39,956 nucleotides of DNA from an uncultured Gemmatimonadota bacterium (GCA_902805735.1 CADCTW010000062.1:1-39956), one strand, 5' to 3'; shown: positions 9,480 to 18,260, counted from the stretch's first letter. Translations and numbers: made by a program. Notes: generated by a model not told the origin, from the letters alone.

Positions 9480-10337
9480 ATGCCGTACGCGATCCGCGAG
9501 GCGCTCACCGCCTTCCGCCGCACGCCGCTGCTGACGATGCTGTCGGTGGTGGCGATCGCCTTTTCGCTCTTCATCGTGGGCCTCTTCGGCCTCACCGCCT
9601 TCAACATCTCGCAGGCCGTGCGCGAGGTTGAGAACAAGGTGGAGGTGGTGGGCTACCTCCGCGACGACGCCGCCCCGGTGCAGCTGCAGGTGGCGCAGGA
9701 CGAGCTGCGCCGCCTCCCGGAGGTGCAGGAGCTTCGCTACGTCACCAAGACGGAAGCGCTCGCCAGCGCCATGGAGGAGATGAAGGAGTTCCGCGACGTC
9801 TTCACCGACCTGGAGAGCAACCCGCTCCCCGCGTCGCTGGAGGTGCGCCTGCGCCCCGGGCAGAGCTCGCCCGAGGCCGTGGCCCGCGTGGCCAAGCGGA
9901 TGCAGGCGTACGGCTTCGTGGAAGAGGTGGACTTCGGCGACGGGTGGGTGGAGAAGATCTACACCATCCGCCGCCTCTTCGGCGCGGCGGCCACGGCCAT
10001 CGGCGGGGCGTTCGCCCTGGTGGCGGCCATCATCATCGCCACCGCCATCCGCATCGCGGTCTTCGCGCGGCGCGAAGAGATCTCCATCATGCGCCTGGTG
10101 GGCGCCACCGACGGCTTCGTGGAGCGTCCCTTCCTGCTGGAGGGGATCTTCACCGGCTTCGTGGGCGGTCTGGCGGCGGCGGGGCTCACCTATCTCTCCT
10201 TCGGCATCCTCAACCGCTACCTCTTCGCCCTGCAGTGGATCCCCTCCGAGTGGCTGGCGGGCTTCGTGGTCGCGGGCACGGTGTTCGGCTTCCTGAGCAG
10301 CATGGTGGCGGTGCGGCGCCACCTGGAGGCGGTCTGA
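9480..10337 (+). CDS. ftsX: Cell-division permease-like protein FtsX
   Basis: The integral membrane partner of FtsE, 285 residues from ATG 9480 (2 nt after ftsE). The layout is diagnostic: one N-terminal membrane helix (LLTMLSVVAIAFSLFIVGLF), an extracytoplasmic domain with the FtsX pattern (VEVVGYLRDDA, a VTKTEAL block, NPLPASLEVRL), then three helices with the cytoplasmic loop RREEISIMRLVGAT between them. It has no catalytic function itself; it passes a conformational signal to an external hydrolase activator. The gene immediately downstream encodes such an activator. An open extension upstream (to 8706) overlaps ftsE and is not the gene. Confidence 0.96.
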   Translation: MPYAIREALTAFRRTPLLTMLSVVAIAFSLFIVGLFGLTAFNISQAVREVENKVEVVGYLRDDAAPVQLQVAQDELRRLPEVQELRYVTKTEALASAMEEMKEFRDVFTDLESNPLPASLEVRLRPGQSSPEAVARVAKRMQAYGFVEEVDFGDGWVEKIYTIRRLFGAAATAIGGAFALVAAIIIATAIRIAVFARREEISIMRLVGATDGFVERPFLLEGIFTGFVGGLAAAGLTYLSFGILNRYLFALQWIPSEWLAGFVVAGTVFGFLSSMVAVRRHLEAV

Positions 10338-10338
10338 A

Positions 10339-11589
10339 GTGAGCGCCCGGAGGGTACGCGCCGCCCTGCTGCTGATCGCCTGCGCGCTGCCGCTGGCCGC
10401 CCAGCAGCGCGCGCCGCAGCAGGAGATCAGCGACAGCCGCCGCCGGCTGCAGGAGATCCGCCAGGAGCGGCAGGAGCTGCGCGGCCAGCTCTCCCGCATC
10501 CGCGGCCAGGTGCACGACGTGAGCGGCGAGCTGCGCATCATCCGCCGCCAGGCCACCCTGTCGGCCTCGCTGGTGCGCGAGCTGAACCTGCAGCTCGCCG
10601 AAACGCAGAAGAAGATCGACGCCACCACGCAGGAGCTCACCGAGGCCGAGGTGCGGCTGGCGGAGAAGAAGGCGCTGCTGGACCGCCGCCTGCGCGACCT
10701 GTACAAGCGCGGCCCGCTGCACGCCGCCGAGGTGCTCCTCTCGTCGCGCACCTTCGCCGATCTCCTCAACCGCTACAAGTACCTGCACCTGGTGGCGCAG
10801 CGCGACCGCGGGCTGGTGGGCGAGGTGGAGGAGCTTTCCCGCCAGCTCGCCCTGCGCGAGCAGGAGCTGCGGCGGAGCTACTCGGACATCCAGTACCTGC
10901 AGAACGAGCGCGCGGACGAGCACAGCCAGCTCCAGTCGCTGCAGGGCCAGCGCGGCGAAACGCTTTCCGTGCTCCAGAAGCACGAGCAGTCCACGGCCGC
11001 GCGCCTGGCCGAGCTGGCCCGCGACGAGCGCCGCCTGACGGGGCTGGTCGCCACGCTGGAGGCGCGCCGCCGCGAGGCCGAGCGCCGCGAGCGCGACCGG
11101 GTGGCCGCCGCGGCGCGCAATCGCCCCGCCAACGCCCCCGCCGCGCCCGCGGCCCCGTCGCGCACCCCCACGTCCACCCTGACCACGGCGGACGTGGGGA
11201 ACCTGGGGTGGCCCGTGGGCGGGCGCCTGGTGTACCGCTTCGGCCGCGTGACGCAGCCCAACGGCACGGCCGTGCGCTACAACGGCGTGGGGATCGGCGC
11301 CGCTGCGGGCTCGCCGGTGCGCGCGGTGGAGGCGGGGACGGTGGAGATGGCCGCGCCCTTCGAGGGGTACGGGCCCACGGTGGTGGTGAGCCACGGCGGC
11401 GGCTACTACTCGCTCTACCTGTACCTGGGCGAGGTGCAGGTGAAGCAGGGCACCACCATCGCCAAGGGGCAGGTGATCGGCACCGTGGGCGGGCAGAACA
11501 CGCCCGAGGGGGCGCACATCGAGTTCCAGATCCGCGCCCCGGGCGGGCAGGCGGTGGACCCGCTCAACTGGCTTCGCGGGCAGCGCTGA
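10339..11589 (+). CDS. EnvC-like murein hydrolase activator (degenerate LytM/M23)
   Basis: 416 residues from GTG 10339, 1 nt after ftsX. A signal peptide (ALLLIACALPLAAQ) is followed by about 230 residues of coiled coil rich in Arg, Glu, Gln and Leu (RLQEIRQERQELRGQLSRI and onward), a Pro/Ala linker, and a C-terminal LytM/M23 domain starting NLGWPVGGRLVYRFG. The zinc ligands of active M23 peptidases appear lost: the usual HxGxD block reads YNGVG, the HLH block reads HIE, and the AHL block reads YLYL. Loss of zinc binding is the hallmark of EnvC-type activators, which are held off by their own coiled coil and switched on by FtsEX. Gene order ftsE-ftsX-this gene supports that role. The amidase it would activate is not in the window. 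Confidence 0.9.
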   Translation: MSARRVRAALLLIACALPLAAQQRAPQQEISDSRRRLQEIRQERQELRGQLSRIRGQVHDVSGELRIIRRQATLSASLVRELNLQLAETQKKIDATTQELTEAEVRLAEKKALLDRRLRDLYKRGPLHAAEVLLSSRTFADLLNRYKYLHLVAQRDRGLVGEVEELSRQLALREQELRRSYSDIQYLQNERADEHSQLQSLQGQRGETLSVLQKHEQSTAARLAELARDERRLTGLVATLEARRREAERRERDRVAAAARNRPANAPAAPAAPSRTPTSTLTTADVGNLGWPVGGRLVYRFGRVTQPNGTAVRYNGVGIGAAAGSPVRAVEAGTVEMAAPFEGYGPTVVVSHGGGYYSLYLYLGEVQVKQGTTIAKGQVIGTVGGQNTPEGAHIEFQIRAPGGQAVDPLNWLRGQR

Positions 11590-12746
11590 TGGCGCTGGCG
11601 CCCGTGTACGGCCACGAAGACGTCCGCGGCGTGCTGGTGGCGGCCGCGCGGGCGGGGACGCTCGCGCAGTCGCTCCTGCTGCACGGGCCCGCGGGGGTGG
11701 GGAAGCAGCGGGTGGGGCTGTGGATGGCGCAGCAGCTCATGTGCGAATCTCCCGCGCCGGACGGGCTGGCGTGCGGGCGCTGCCAGAGCTGCCGCATGAC
11801 CGCGCGGCTGGAGCACCCCGACGTGCACTGGTTCTTCCCCCTTCCCCGCCCCGACGCGGCCACGCCGGAGAAGCTGCGCGAGAAACTGGAGGAAGCGCGC
11901 GGCGCCGAGCTGGCCGCCCGCCGCGCGGACCCCTTTCACGTCCCGGCGTACGACCGCGCCCCCGCGTATTTCATGGGGACGATCCAGAACCTGCAGCGCT
12001 TCGCCACCGTGCGCCCGGCCATGGGGTCGCGCAAGGTGTTCGTGGTGGGCGACGCGGAGGCCATGGTGCCGCAGGAGTCCTCGCCCGAGGCCGCCAACGC
12101 CTTCCTCAAGCTGCTGGAAGAGCCCCCGGCGGACACGACGCTGATCCTCACCTCGTCCAACCCCGGCGCCCTCCTCCCCACCATCCGCTCGCGCGTCCTG
12201 CCCGTGCGGCTGCTGCCGCTGCCGATGCAGCAGGTGGCGGACTTCATGGAACGCGAGAAGGGGATGCCGCGTGCGGACGCGGAGCGGGTGGCCGCCATCT
12301 CGGCGGGCTCCATCGGCAAGGCGCTGCGCCTGCTGCCCGGCGCGGGCGGGGCCGGCGTCCTCCAGCGCCAGCGCGAGGCGGGGCGCTCGCTGCTCCAGGC
12401 CGCCACCTCCACCTCCGCCGCCGACCGGCTGGCCGCCGCCAACGCGGTGGCCCCCGCCGGCGCGCGCGGCGAGTTCACGGGCACCCTGGAAGCGCTCTCC
12501 CTCTGGCTGCGCGACCTGATGGCCGTGGCCGCGGGCGCGTCCGACTCGCTGGCGTACACGGACGACGTGGCGCTCCTGCAGGGCATCGTCACCCGCTGCC
12601 GGGTGGAGGCGGCCAGTGTGGCCTCGGCGCTCCTGCGCGTGCAGGAGGCGCGCGACCTGGCTTCCGGCAACGTCAACCCGCAGCTCATCGTCGCCGACCT
12701 GCTGCGCGGCATCCGGCTGGACCTGGGCCCTCACCCGGCGGCCTGA
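11589..12746 (+). CDS. holB: DNA polymerase III clamp-loader subunit delta'
   Basis: Part of the clamp loader that places the sliding clamp on primed DNA. It has 385 residues; the ATG overlaps the previous stop (TGATG). Walker A-like GPAGVGKQR is near residue 36, a four-cysteine zinc module (MCES, then ACGRCQSC) is near residues 53-70, and the LLEEPP/LTSSNPGALLPTIRSR block marks the sensor region. The arginine-finger motif SRC of the family reads SRV here, which is also seen in other delta' proteins. The last codons (GPHPAA and stop) lie inside a P2 repeat copy starting at 12725, so the repeat has supplied the C-terminus. An open extension upstream to 11208 overlaps the envC-like gene and is rejected. 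Confidence 0.92.
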   Translation: MALAPVYGHEDVRGVLVAAARAGTLAQSLLLHGPAGVGKQRVGLWMAQQLMCESPAPDGLACGRCQSCRMTARLEHPDVHWFFPLPRPDAATPEKLREKLEEARGAELAARRADPFHVPAYDRAPAYFMGTIQNLQRFATVRPAMGSRKVFVVGDAEAMVPQESSPEAANAFLKLLEEPPADTTLILTSSNPGALLPTIRSRVLPVRLLPLPMQQVADFMEREKGMPRADAERVAAISAGSIGKALRLLPGAGGAGVLQRQREAGRSLLQAATSTSAADRLAAANAVAPAGARGEFTGTLEALSLWLRDLMAVAAGASDSLAYTDDVALLQGIVTRCRVEAASVASALLRVQEARDLASGNVNPQLIVADLLRGIRLDLGPHPAA

Positions 12747-12780
12747 CAGCCGCCACCCTCTCCCAGAAACAGCCCTGGGG
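12725..12780. repeat. P2 repeat, forward, contains the holB stop codon
   Basis: Same layout as the copy at 26582: GGGCCCTCACCCGGC, a small hairpin, then CCACCCTCTCCCAGAAAC and a CTGGG return. The small hairpin is GGCGGC/GCCGCC here but GGCAGCT/AGCTGCC at 26596, a paired change in both arms. The holB TGA lies in its loop. Confidence 0.85.
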
Positions 12781-12788
12781 GCGCCGCC

Positions 12789-12846
12789 GGGCCCTCACCC
12801 CCCCGACCCCCCTCTCCCAAACAGCTGGGCGAGGGGGGCGCATCTT
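12789..12846. repeat. P2 repeat, forward
   Basis: GGGCCCTCACCCCCCCGACC followed by CTCTCCC, the loop AAACAG and the return CTGGGCGAG. Close to the copy at 26686, which has the same AAACAGCTGGG centre. Second forward copy of the 12.7-13.1 kb cluster. Confidence 0.85.
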
Positions 12847-12911
12847 CGGTACTGGCTGGTGATTTCCGTTCCTTCGCGGCCGCGCCGCCGACGTCCTAGT
12901 GACGTGAGGAT

Positions 12912-12972
12912 GCGTGGAAATCGCCCCCCTCTCCCGTTATCGGGAGAGCGGGGGTCGGGGGGGTGAGGGCCC
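12912..12972. repeat. P2 repeat, reverse
   Basis: Reads GGAAATCGCCCCCCTCTCCC, the loop GTTATC, GGGAGAG, then GGGGGTCGGGGGG and TGAGGGCCCC. It is the reverse complement of the 20399 copy, including the CGATTTCC flank. The 450 bp between holB and moaC (12747-13196) hold only this cluster and one P1 copy; I see no gene there. Confidence 0.88.
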
Positions 12973-13005
12973 CCGTCAGCACGAGCGAACACTGGGCACG
13001 GCACG

Positions 13006-13061
13006 CAGTTCTCCCCCTCCCCCGTACGGGGGGGCGGGGGGCGGGGGATGGCGCCCCCGAC
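13006..13061. repeat. P2 repeat, reverse, degenerate
   Basis: AGTTCTCCCCCTCCCCCGTA followed by a long G-rich return and GGCGCCCCCGACC. The inner hairpin CCCCCGTACGGGGG is self-complementary. It lacks the TGAGGGCCC end, so it is a diverged or truncated reverse copy. Confidence 0.65.
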
Positions 13062-13076
13062 CTGCAACAATAGTTG

Positions 13077-13139
13077 TCACACGGAGACACGGAGGCACGG
13101 AGAAGTTGCTTTTCTCCGTGCTTCCGTGTTTTCGTGTGA
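13077..13139. repeat. P1 hairpin repeat, copy 4 (G-variant arms)
   Basis: The left arm 13077-13104 and right arm 13112-13139 pair at 25 of 28 positions with a 7-nt loop. The left arm carries CACGGAG units and the right arm carries CTCCGTG, so the A-to-G variant is matched in both arms. The three mismatches are all G:U compatible in a rightward transcript. It is 58 nt before moaC and 330 nt after holB, the only full copy not directly behind a stop codon. Confidence 0.92.
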
Positions 13140-13196
13140 GGCACGTGTCGTTGGGACGCACGCAAGAGGCATGGATGCCACACCCCGCGAGGAGCG

Positions 13197-13700
13197 ATGA
13201 ACGAGAGCGGATTCACCCACCTGGACGAGGGGGGGCGGCCCCGGATGGTGGAAGTAGGGGACAAGGTGGTGACGCGGCGGGTGGCGGTGGCGGAGGGGCG
13301 TATCCGCATGTCCGCCGACACCTTGGAGGCGGTGGTGGAGGGGCGCGCGGCCAAGGGCGGCGTCCTCACGGTGGCCGAGATCGCGGGGATCATGGGGGCG
13401 AAGAAGACCGCCGACCTGATCCCCCTCTGCCACCCCATCCCCCTCACCTCCGTGCTCGTGGAGCTGGAGCCGGACCACGCGCTCCCCGGTATCCGGGCGC
13501 GTGCCACCACGCGGACGGATGGGAAGACCGGGGTGGAGATGGAAGCGTTAACAGCGGTAAGCTGCGCGCTCCTCACCGTTTACGATATGTGCAAATCTCG
13601 CGACCGCGGGATGGCGATTCTGGAGGTACGTTTGCTGCACAAGGAGGGGGGACAGAGCGGGGTATGGAGCAGCGCGGCCGGGTCGGTAGACCCCCCGTGA
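13197..13700 (+). CDS. moaC: Cyclic pyranopterin monophosphate synthase MoaC
   Basis: Converts 3',8-cyclo-7,8-dihydro-GTP to cyclic pyranopterin monophosphate, the second step of molybdenum cofactor synthesis. It has 167 residues, normal for the family. The diagnostic blocks are [30 protein letters not shown] and [20 protein letters not shown]. No other moa genes are in the window, so the remaining cofactor genes must be elsewhere. The tail after [10 protein letters not shown] is short and variable, as is usual. The lytic transglycosylase gene starts 39 nt downstream and could share the transcript. Confidence 0.97.
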   Translation: MNESGFTHLDEGGRPRMVEVGDKVVTRRVAVAEGRIRMSADTLEAVVEGRAAKGGVLTVAEIAGIMGAKKTADLIPLCHPIPLTSVLVELEPDHALPGIRARATTRTDGKTGVEMEALTAVSCALLTVYDMCKSRDRGMAILEVRLLHKEGGQSGVWSSAAGSVDPP

Positions 13701-13739
13701 CGTTTCCCCGCTCGCGGAAACCAGAACCTGGAGGCTGGC

Positions 13740-14408
13740 ATGCAGTCTCTCCTGTTGAAGCTTCAGAACGAGATCGAGTCTCGCAAGAAACCACGCCTGG
13801 ACCTCGGTCCGGTGGTTCGCAGCGCGATCGTGGGCAGCCTGCTGGTCATCACCGCGTTCATGCTGGGCGCGCGCACGGCGAGCAGCAGCACCGGCTCGTC
13901 GTCGGTGATCCGCGCCATGGTGGAGCCCGCCGCGGGGCTGGGTGACCTGCAGTCCGTCGAGATCGCCCGTCTGAAGCGCATCACGGAGTATTCGTCCCGC
14001 TACGAGATCCCGGCCGACATGGCGGAGCGCATCGTAGACATCGCCCGCTCCGAGGGGATCGAGCCCGACCTGGCCTTCGGCCTGGTGCGCGCCGAGAGCG
14101 AGTTCAACCACCGCGCGGTGAGCCGCGTGGGCGCCGTGGGCCTCACGCAGCTGATGCCGTCGACCGCCAAGTACTTCCGCGTCAACGGCACCAACCGGCA
14201 CAACCTTTACGACCGCGACACCAACCTGCGCATCGGCTTCCGCTACCTGAAGACGCTGCTCGACAAGTACGACGGCAACGTGCGCCTGGCGCTGCTGGCC
14301 TACAACCGCGGCCCCGAGCGCGTGGACCAGCTCCTCCGTGCCGGCCACAACCCGAACAACGGCTACGTCGAGATGGTGATGAAAAAGCGCTCCGGCAGGC
14401 ACAACTAA
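13740..14408 (+). CDS. Membrane-anchored lytic transglycosylase (SLT fold)
   Basis: Cleaves the MurNAc-GlcNAc bond of peptidoglycan with formation of 1,6-anhydroMurNAc. It has 222 residues, and ATG 13740 has TGGAGG 5 nt upstream. There is a short cytoplasmic N-terminus, one membrane helix near residues 27-43 (SAIVGSLLVITAFMLGA), a linker, then a goose-lysozyme-like SLT domain. The catalytic glutamate is probably E119 in VRAESEF. Supporting blocks are GAVGLTQLMPSTA, NLRIGFRYLKTLLDKY and ALLAYNRGP. The signal is an anchor rather than a cleaved or lipid type. It converges on fbp with a P1 hairpin exactly between the two stop codons. Confidence 0.94.
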   Translation: MQSLLLKLQNEIESRKKPRLDLGPVVRSAIVGSLLVITAFMLGARTASSSTGSSSVIRAMVEPAAGLGDLQSVEIARLKRITEYSSRYEIPADMAERIVDIARSEGIEPDLAFGLVRAESEFNHRAVSRVGAVGLTQLMPSTAKYFRVNGTNRHNLYDRDTNLRIGFRYLKTLLDKYDGNVRLALLAYNRGPERVDQLLRAGHNPNNGYVEMVMKKRSGRHN

Positions 14409-14414
14409 AAAGCC

Positions 14415-14484
14415 GGGCTCACACAGAGACACAGAGGCACAGAGATCAGTTCTTCTCTGTGCCTCTGTGTCTCTGTGTGAGCCC
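14415..14484. repeat. P1 hairpin repeat, copy 5 (perfect 31-bp stem)
   Basis: The left arm 14415-14445 and right arm 14454-14484 are exact reverse complements with an 8-nt loop (TCAGTTCT). It sits 6 nt after the transglycosylase stop and 7 nt before the fbp stop on the other strand, so it could end transcription from both sides. Confidence 0.97.
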
Positions 14485-14491
14485 CAATCGG

Positions 14492-15517
14492 TCAGACCAG
14501 CGCGGCGACCCCTGACCCAGCCAGGAAGCGCTCGGCCATCTGCACGTACTCCTTGGTGCCGATGTACAGCGGGGTGCGCTCGTGCAGCGAGGTGGGGATC
14601 ACCTCCATGATGCGCCCCTCGCCCGTGGAAGCAGCGCCGCCGGCGTGCTCGGCGATCATCGCCAGGGGGGCGGCCTCGTACAGGAGGCGCAGCTTGCCGC
14701 CGGGGCACTTGGAATCGGCCGGGTACATGAACATCCCGCCGTACAGCAGGTTGCGGTGGAAGTCCGCCACCAGCGAGCCGATGTAGCGCGAGCTGAACGG
14801 CTTGGGGTTCTCGCCGTCCGGGCCCTTGAGGTGGTCGACCAGGCGGCGCTGGTCTTCGGACCACAGGGAGTAGTTCCCCTCGTTGCAGCTGTAGATCCGC
14901 TGCCCCGGGTTGGGGATGCGGATGTTGGGGTGCGAGAGGAGGAACTCGCCGATGGAGGGCTCCAGCGTGAAGCCGTGCACCCCGTTCCCCGTGGTGTACA
15001 CCAGCATCGTGGACGAGCCGTACACGATGTACCCCGCCGCCACCTGCCGCGTCCCCGCCTGCAGGCAGTCGTCCACGCAGCCGCGCTCGTGGTCGCTCAC
15101 CTTGCGGTGCACCGAGAAGATGGTGCCCACGCTCACGTTGGCGTCGATGTTGGACGACCCGTCCAGCGGGTCGAAGAGCACGCAGTACTTCCCGGTGGGG
15201 AAGCGGTCGGGGATGGGGATGAAGTCCTCCACCTCTTCCGACGCCATCCCGCACAGGTGCCCCGTGTGGTCCAGCGCCTTGAAGATCACCTCGTTGGCGA
15301 ACTCGTCCAGCTTGCGGACCTCCTCGCCCTGCACGTTCACCTCGCCCGTCAGCCCAAGGATGTCGGCCAGGCCGGCGCGCCGCACCTCGCGCGCGATCAT
15401 CTTGGCGGAGAAAGCCAGGTCATAGAGGATGTTGCTGAACGCGCCCGTCGCCTCGGGGAACTCGCGCTCCGCCTCGATGATGTGGCGCTCGATGGTGACC
15501 AAGCCTTTTCCAGTCAC
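14492..15517 (-). CDS. fbp: Fructose-1,6-bisphosphatase, class I
   Basis: Hydrolyses fructose 1,6-bisphosphate to fructose 6-phosphate in gluconeogenesis or the pentose cycle. It has 341 residues, usual for class I. The metal and phosphate site FDPLDGSSN lies near residues 118-126, preceded by SEEVEDF. Further family blocks are [39 protein letters not shown] and [16 protein letters not shown]. The start is GTG 15517, and its first bases overlap the stop of the upstream HExxH gene (GTGA). It is the last gene of a minus-strand operon comEC - HExxH protein - fbp. The coupling of a DNA-uptake gene with a gluconeogenic enzyme has no obvious functional reason. Confidence 0.97.
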   Translation of the reverse strand: MTGKGLVTIERHIIEAEREFPEATGAFSNILYDLAFSAKMIAREVRRAGLADILGLTGEVNVQGEEVRKLDEFANEVIFKALDHTGHLCGMASEEVEDFIPIPDRFPTGKYCVLFDPLDGSSNIDANVSVGTIFSVHRKVSDHERGCVDDCLQAGTRQVAAGYIVYGSSTMLVYTTGNGVHGFTLEPSIGEFLLSHPNIRIPNPGQRIYSCNEGNYSLWSEDQRRLVDHLKGPDGENPKPFSSRYIGSLVADFHRNLLYGGMFMYPADSKCPGGKLRLLYEAAPLAMIAEHAGGAASTGEGRIMEVIPTSLHERTPLYIGTKEYVQMAERFLAGSGVAALV

Positions 15518-15909
15518 GCGTTCCTCGGGGTTGTTGGTATCCGGGGAAAGGCCCTTTCGGCCTCCGCCCGCGCCTCTACTTCATAACGGTTCTGCAGGTA
15601 TCCGTGGCGGATGGACTGCAGCGTGTATTTCAGGGGAAAGAGCCGGTCCTCCCCCCACTGCCGGACGTGCGTGAGCTCGTGCACCAGCAGCCCCGGCGAA
15701 AGCTCCACCCGCGGGTGGACGACGATGGTGCGCCCCAGCGTGACGGCCGCGGCCGGCCCGCCCATGCGCCCCAGCACCCCGCCGATCGCGGGAATCAGCG
15801 GCCCCGCACGAAAGGTAACGCCCGCCGGCACCGCCTCCGCCGGCACGGAGCTGGGGGGCGGGACCACGGGGCCGAGCACCGCGTCCAGGAGCCGGTTCCA
15901 GAGCATCAC
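15514..15909 (-). CDS. Small HExxH zincin-like protein of unknown role
   Basis: 131 residues. The centre holds [12 protein letters not shown], a zinc-binding HExxH helix, and about 20-25 residues later comes [12 protein letters not shown], which could give the third ligand (Glu) of a gluzincin. The N-terminal half is Pro/Ala/Gly-rich and has no clear signal peptide or membrane helix. The HELTHVRQW plus YEVEARA pattern resembles the short DUF4157-like and related peptidase-like domains; I cannot name the family with certainty. The start is GTG 15909 or the adjacent ATG 15906; both overlap the comEC stop, and the 3' end overlaps the fbp GTG. Tight coupling on both sides suggests fixed stoichiometry or shared history rather than a recent insertion. 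Confidence 0.8.
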   Translation of the reverse strand: MMLWNRLLDAVLGPVVPPPSSVPAEAVPAGVTFRAGPLIPAIGGVLGRMGGPAAAVTLGRTIVVHPRVELSPGLLVHELTHVRQWGEDRLFPLKYTLQSIRHGYLQNRYEVEARAEAERAFPRIPTTPRNA

Positions 15910-18260
15910 GGCTTCACCCGCTCCCAGAACGCGCCACCCGGCTCAACCCGCACGAGGATGGTGCCCTCCAGGTCCGTGCGCGCCACTGCGACCCCGCGGT
16001 GCGCCAGGCGCTCCAGCGCCTCGGGCGCGGGATGGCGGTAGCGGTTGCGTACGCCGCACGAGATCACGGCAAGCTCCGGTTGCACGGCGCGGAGGAATGC
16101 ATCCGAGGTGGCGGTGCGCGAGCCGTGGTGCCCCACCTTGAGCACCCCCGCCCGCAGCGCGGGGCCGTAGTGGGCGACCAGCCGCTCTTCGACCTCGCTG
16201 GGCGCGTCGCCGGTGAGGAGCGCCGCGAAGGCCCCGTACCGCAGGAGCACCACGGCGCTAATGTCGTTCGCGTCCGCGGGCGCGTCAAGCGACCTGGCGG
16301 TGGGCCAGAGGAACAGGAGTTCCACTCCGTCGATCCGCAAACTCCGGTCCCGCCGGGCCGCACTCCACGGCACCCGGCGCTCCTCTGTTTCGCGCAGCAG
16401 GTCCCGGTACATCGGCGTCCCGAACGGGAGCCCCGGCTCCACCACTCGCCCCACGGGTATGCCGCGGATCACCGCGCCCGCTCCCCCGATGTGGTCCGCG
16501 TGCGGATGGGTGAGGATCATCGCCTCCACCCGCGTGGCTCCGCGCGCGCGCAGGAAGGGAAGGACGCGCTTCTCCCCCGCGTCGTAGCGCTCCTCCGCCG
16601 GCCCCGCGTCCACCAGCAGCCAGCGCCCCGCCGGCGTGCGGATCGCGACCGCGTCGCCCTGCCCCACGTCGAGGAAGGCCAGCTCCAGCCCCCCGTCCGC
16701 CGCGGCCGCGACAGGGGCGAGGAGGAAGGCGGCGCAGGCGGCGCCCGTCCCCACCGCCCAGCGCACCCGGTCGCGCAGCCTGGCGCTCCACTCCATCGCC
16801 AGGAGGAAAACGAGCGCGGCGGCGCCCCACACGCCCCACCGCGGCCGGGCGACCGCCGCGTGCCCCCCGGGGAGCGCCGCCGCCGCGTCCACCACGCGCT
16901 GCACCCCATCCAGCATCGCCGACGCGCCCTCCGCGAACAGGCGTCCGAGCGGCGGGACGACAGGGGCCGTGGCGAGCGCCGCTCCCGTGCCCACCAGCGC
17001 CAGCGAAGTGAGCGGCACCGCGGGCAGGTTCGCGACGATCGACACCGGCGCCACCTGCCCGAAGTGGTGCGCGACCACGGGCGCCGTGAAGACGAACGCC
17101 GCCAGCGAGGTGACCAGCGACTCCGCGAGCGGCCCCCTCCACCACCCTTTCCGCCAGCCCAGCGGGATGCGCCGGAGCATGGCGGGGCGCAGGAGGATGA
17201 GCCCCAGGACGCCCGCGAACGAGAGCTGGAACCCTATGTCCAGCGCCGCCATCGGGTGAAGCGCCACGATCGCCAGCGCCGCCGCCGCCACCGGGGCGAG
17301 CGGCGCCGACGGCCTCTGCAGCACCGTCGCGGCCAGCGCGAGCGCCATCATGATCCCCGAGCGTACCGCCGAGGGCGGCGCGCCGATCACGGCGAGGTAC
17401 ACGCTGACCAGCATGACGGTCGCGACCACCGCGCGGTCACGTCGCAGCCGCGCCGCCCTCGCCAGCAGGAGGAGCACCGCCCCGATCAGCGCCACGTGCG
17501 TGCCGCTGATCGCCAGCAGGTGCACCAGCCCGCTCCGCGCGAAGCGCTCCGCCAGCTCGCGGTCCAGCGTCTCCCGCCGGCCGAGCAGGAGCGCGTCGGC
17601 GAGCGGGGCGTTGCGCGGGAAGAGCTTGGTGATCTGCCGCTCCGTGCGCCCGCGCAGGGTGAGGAGCGGGTGCGCGCGCAGGCTGGGTGGCGCCTGGACA
17701 TCCGCCTGCTTCGCGAACACGAACCCCGCGTACGCCGGGTCGGCGGGCCACGCGCCGGGCGCCACCGGGCGCGGCATCCTCCACCACGCCCCCTCCACCC
17801 GCAGCTCCGTCCCCGCGAGCAGCGGCCCCGTGCCCTTGGGCAGCCGCACGCGCGCCTCCACGCGGCACGCCGGCAACGGGCCGCTCGGCCCGTGCGCATC
17901 CTCGATCTCCAGCGGCAGCAGGGGGATGCGGCCGTCCGGCATGCGCACGAGGTTGGCGCCGAGCACGCCGCGCACCCGGATCGCCGCGCCATCCGCGAGC
18001 ACGGCCCGGCAGTCGCGCGCCGCGTCGAGACGCGCGCCGGCCCCCTGCCCCGCCCCCACCAGCAAGAGCGCCCCCAGGATCACGTGCAGCACGCGTCCCG
18101 CCGGCACGATCCCCAGCCGCGGCGCGCACGCGAGGACCGCCACGGCGGCGAACAGCGCCACGGAAGGCGGAATCGCCTCGACGCGGAGCCCGGCGAGCAC
18201 GCCGGCGAGGTACGCCAGGAACACGAGGACGATGGGCGGGCGGAAGTGGGAGCGGGTCAC
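15906..18260 (-). CDS. comEC: ComEC/Rec2-family DNA internalisation protein
   Basis: Forms the inner-membrane channel through which single-stranded DNA enters during natural transformation. With GTG 18260 it has 784 residues. Order: two or three N-terminal helices, a soluble OB-like DUF4131 region (near RVRGVLGANLVRMPDG), the Competence membrane domain (LLAISGTHVALIG, GAPPSAVRSGIMM, DIGFQLSFAGVLGLIL), and a C-terminal metallo-beta-lactamase domain (FLDVGQGDAVAI, LTHPHADHIGG, LLTGDA, VGHHGSR). The intact HxHxDH site is consistent with the proposed nuclease role of this domain. The frame is open up to 18383, but the added 41 residues (rich in Cys and Arg) precede the first membrane segment without family resemblance. 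No other competence genes are visible here. Confidence 0.93.
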   Translation of the reverse strand: MTRSHFRPPIVLVFLAYLAGVLAGLRVEAIPPSVALFAAVAVLACAPRLGIVPAGRVLHVILGALLLVGAGQGAGARLDAARDCRAVLADGAAIRVRGVLGANLVRMPDGRIPLLPLEIEDAHGPSGPLPACRVEARVRLPKGTGPLLAGTELRVEGAWWRMPRPVAPGAWPADPAYAGFVFAKQADVQAPPSLRAHPLLTLRGRTERQITKLFPRNAPLADALLLGRRETLDRELAERFARSGLVHLLAISGTHVALIGAVLLLLARAARLRRDRAVVATVMLVSVYLAVIGAPPSAVRSGIMMALALAATVLQRPSAPLAPVAAAALAIVALHPMAALDIGFQLSFAGVLGLILLRPAMLRRIPLGWRKGWWRGPLAESLVTSLAAFVFTAPVVAHHFGQVAPVSIVANLPAVPLTSLALVGTGAALATAPVVPPLGRLFAEGASAMLDGVQRVVDAAAALPGGHAAVARPRWGVWGAAALVFLLAMEWSARLRDRVRWAVGTGAACAAFLLAPVAAAADGGLELAFLDVGQGDAVAIRTPAGRWLLVDAGPAEERYDAGEKRVLPFLRARGATRVEAMILTHPHADHIGGAGAVIRGIPVGRVVEPGLPFGTPMYRDLLRETEERRVPWSAARRDRSLRIDGVELLFLWPTARSLDAPADANDISAVVLLRYGAFAALLTGDAPSEVEERLVAHYGPALRAGVLKVGHHGSRTATSDAFLRAVQPELAVISCGVRNRYRHPAPEALERLAHRGVAVARTDLEGTILVRVEPGGAFWERVKP

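Noticed and set aside
12747-13196. A small gene or RNA gene in the holB-moaC gap
   Set aside because: The interval is accounted for by four P2 units and one P1 hairpin; no start with a ribosome site and no tRNA-like fold was seen.
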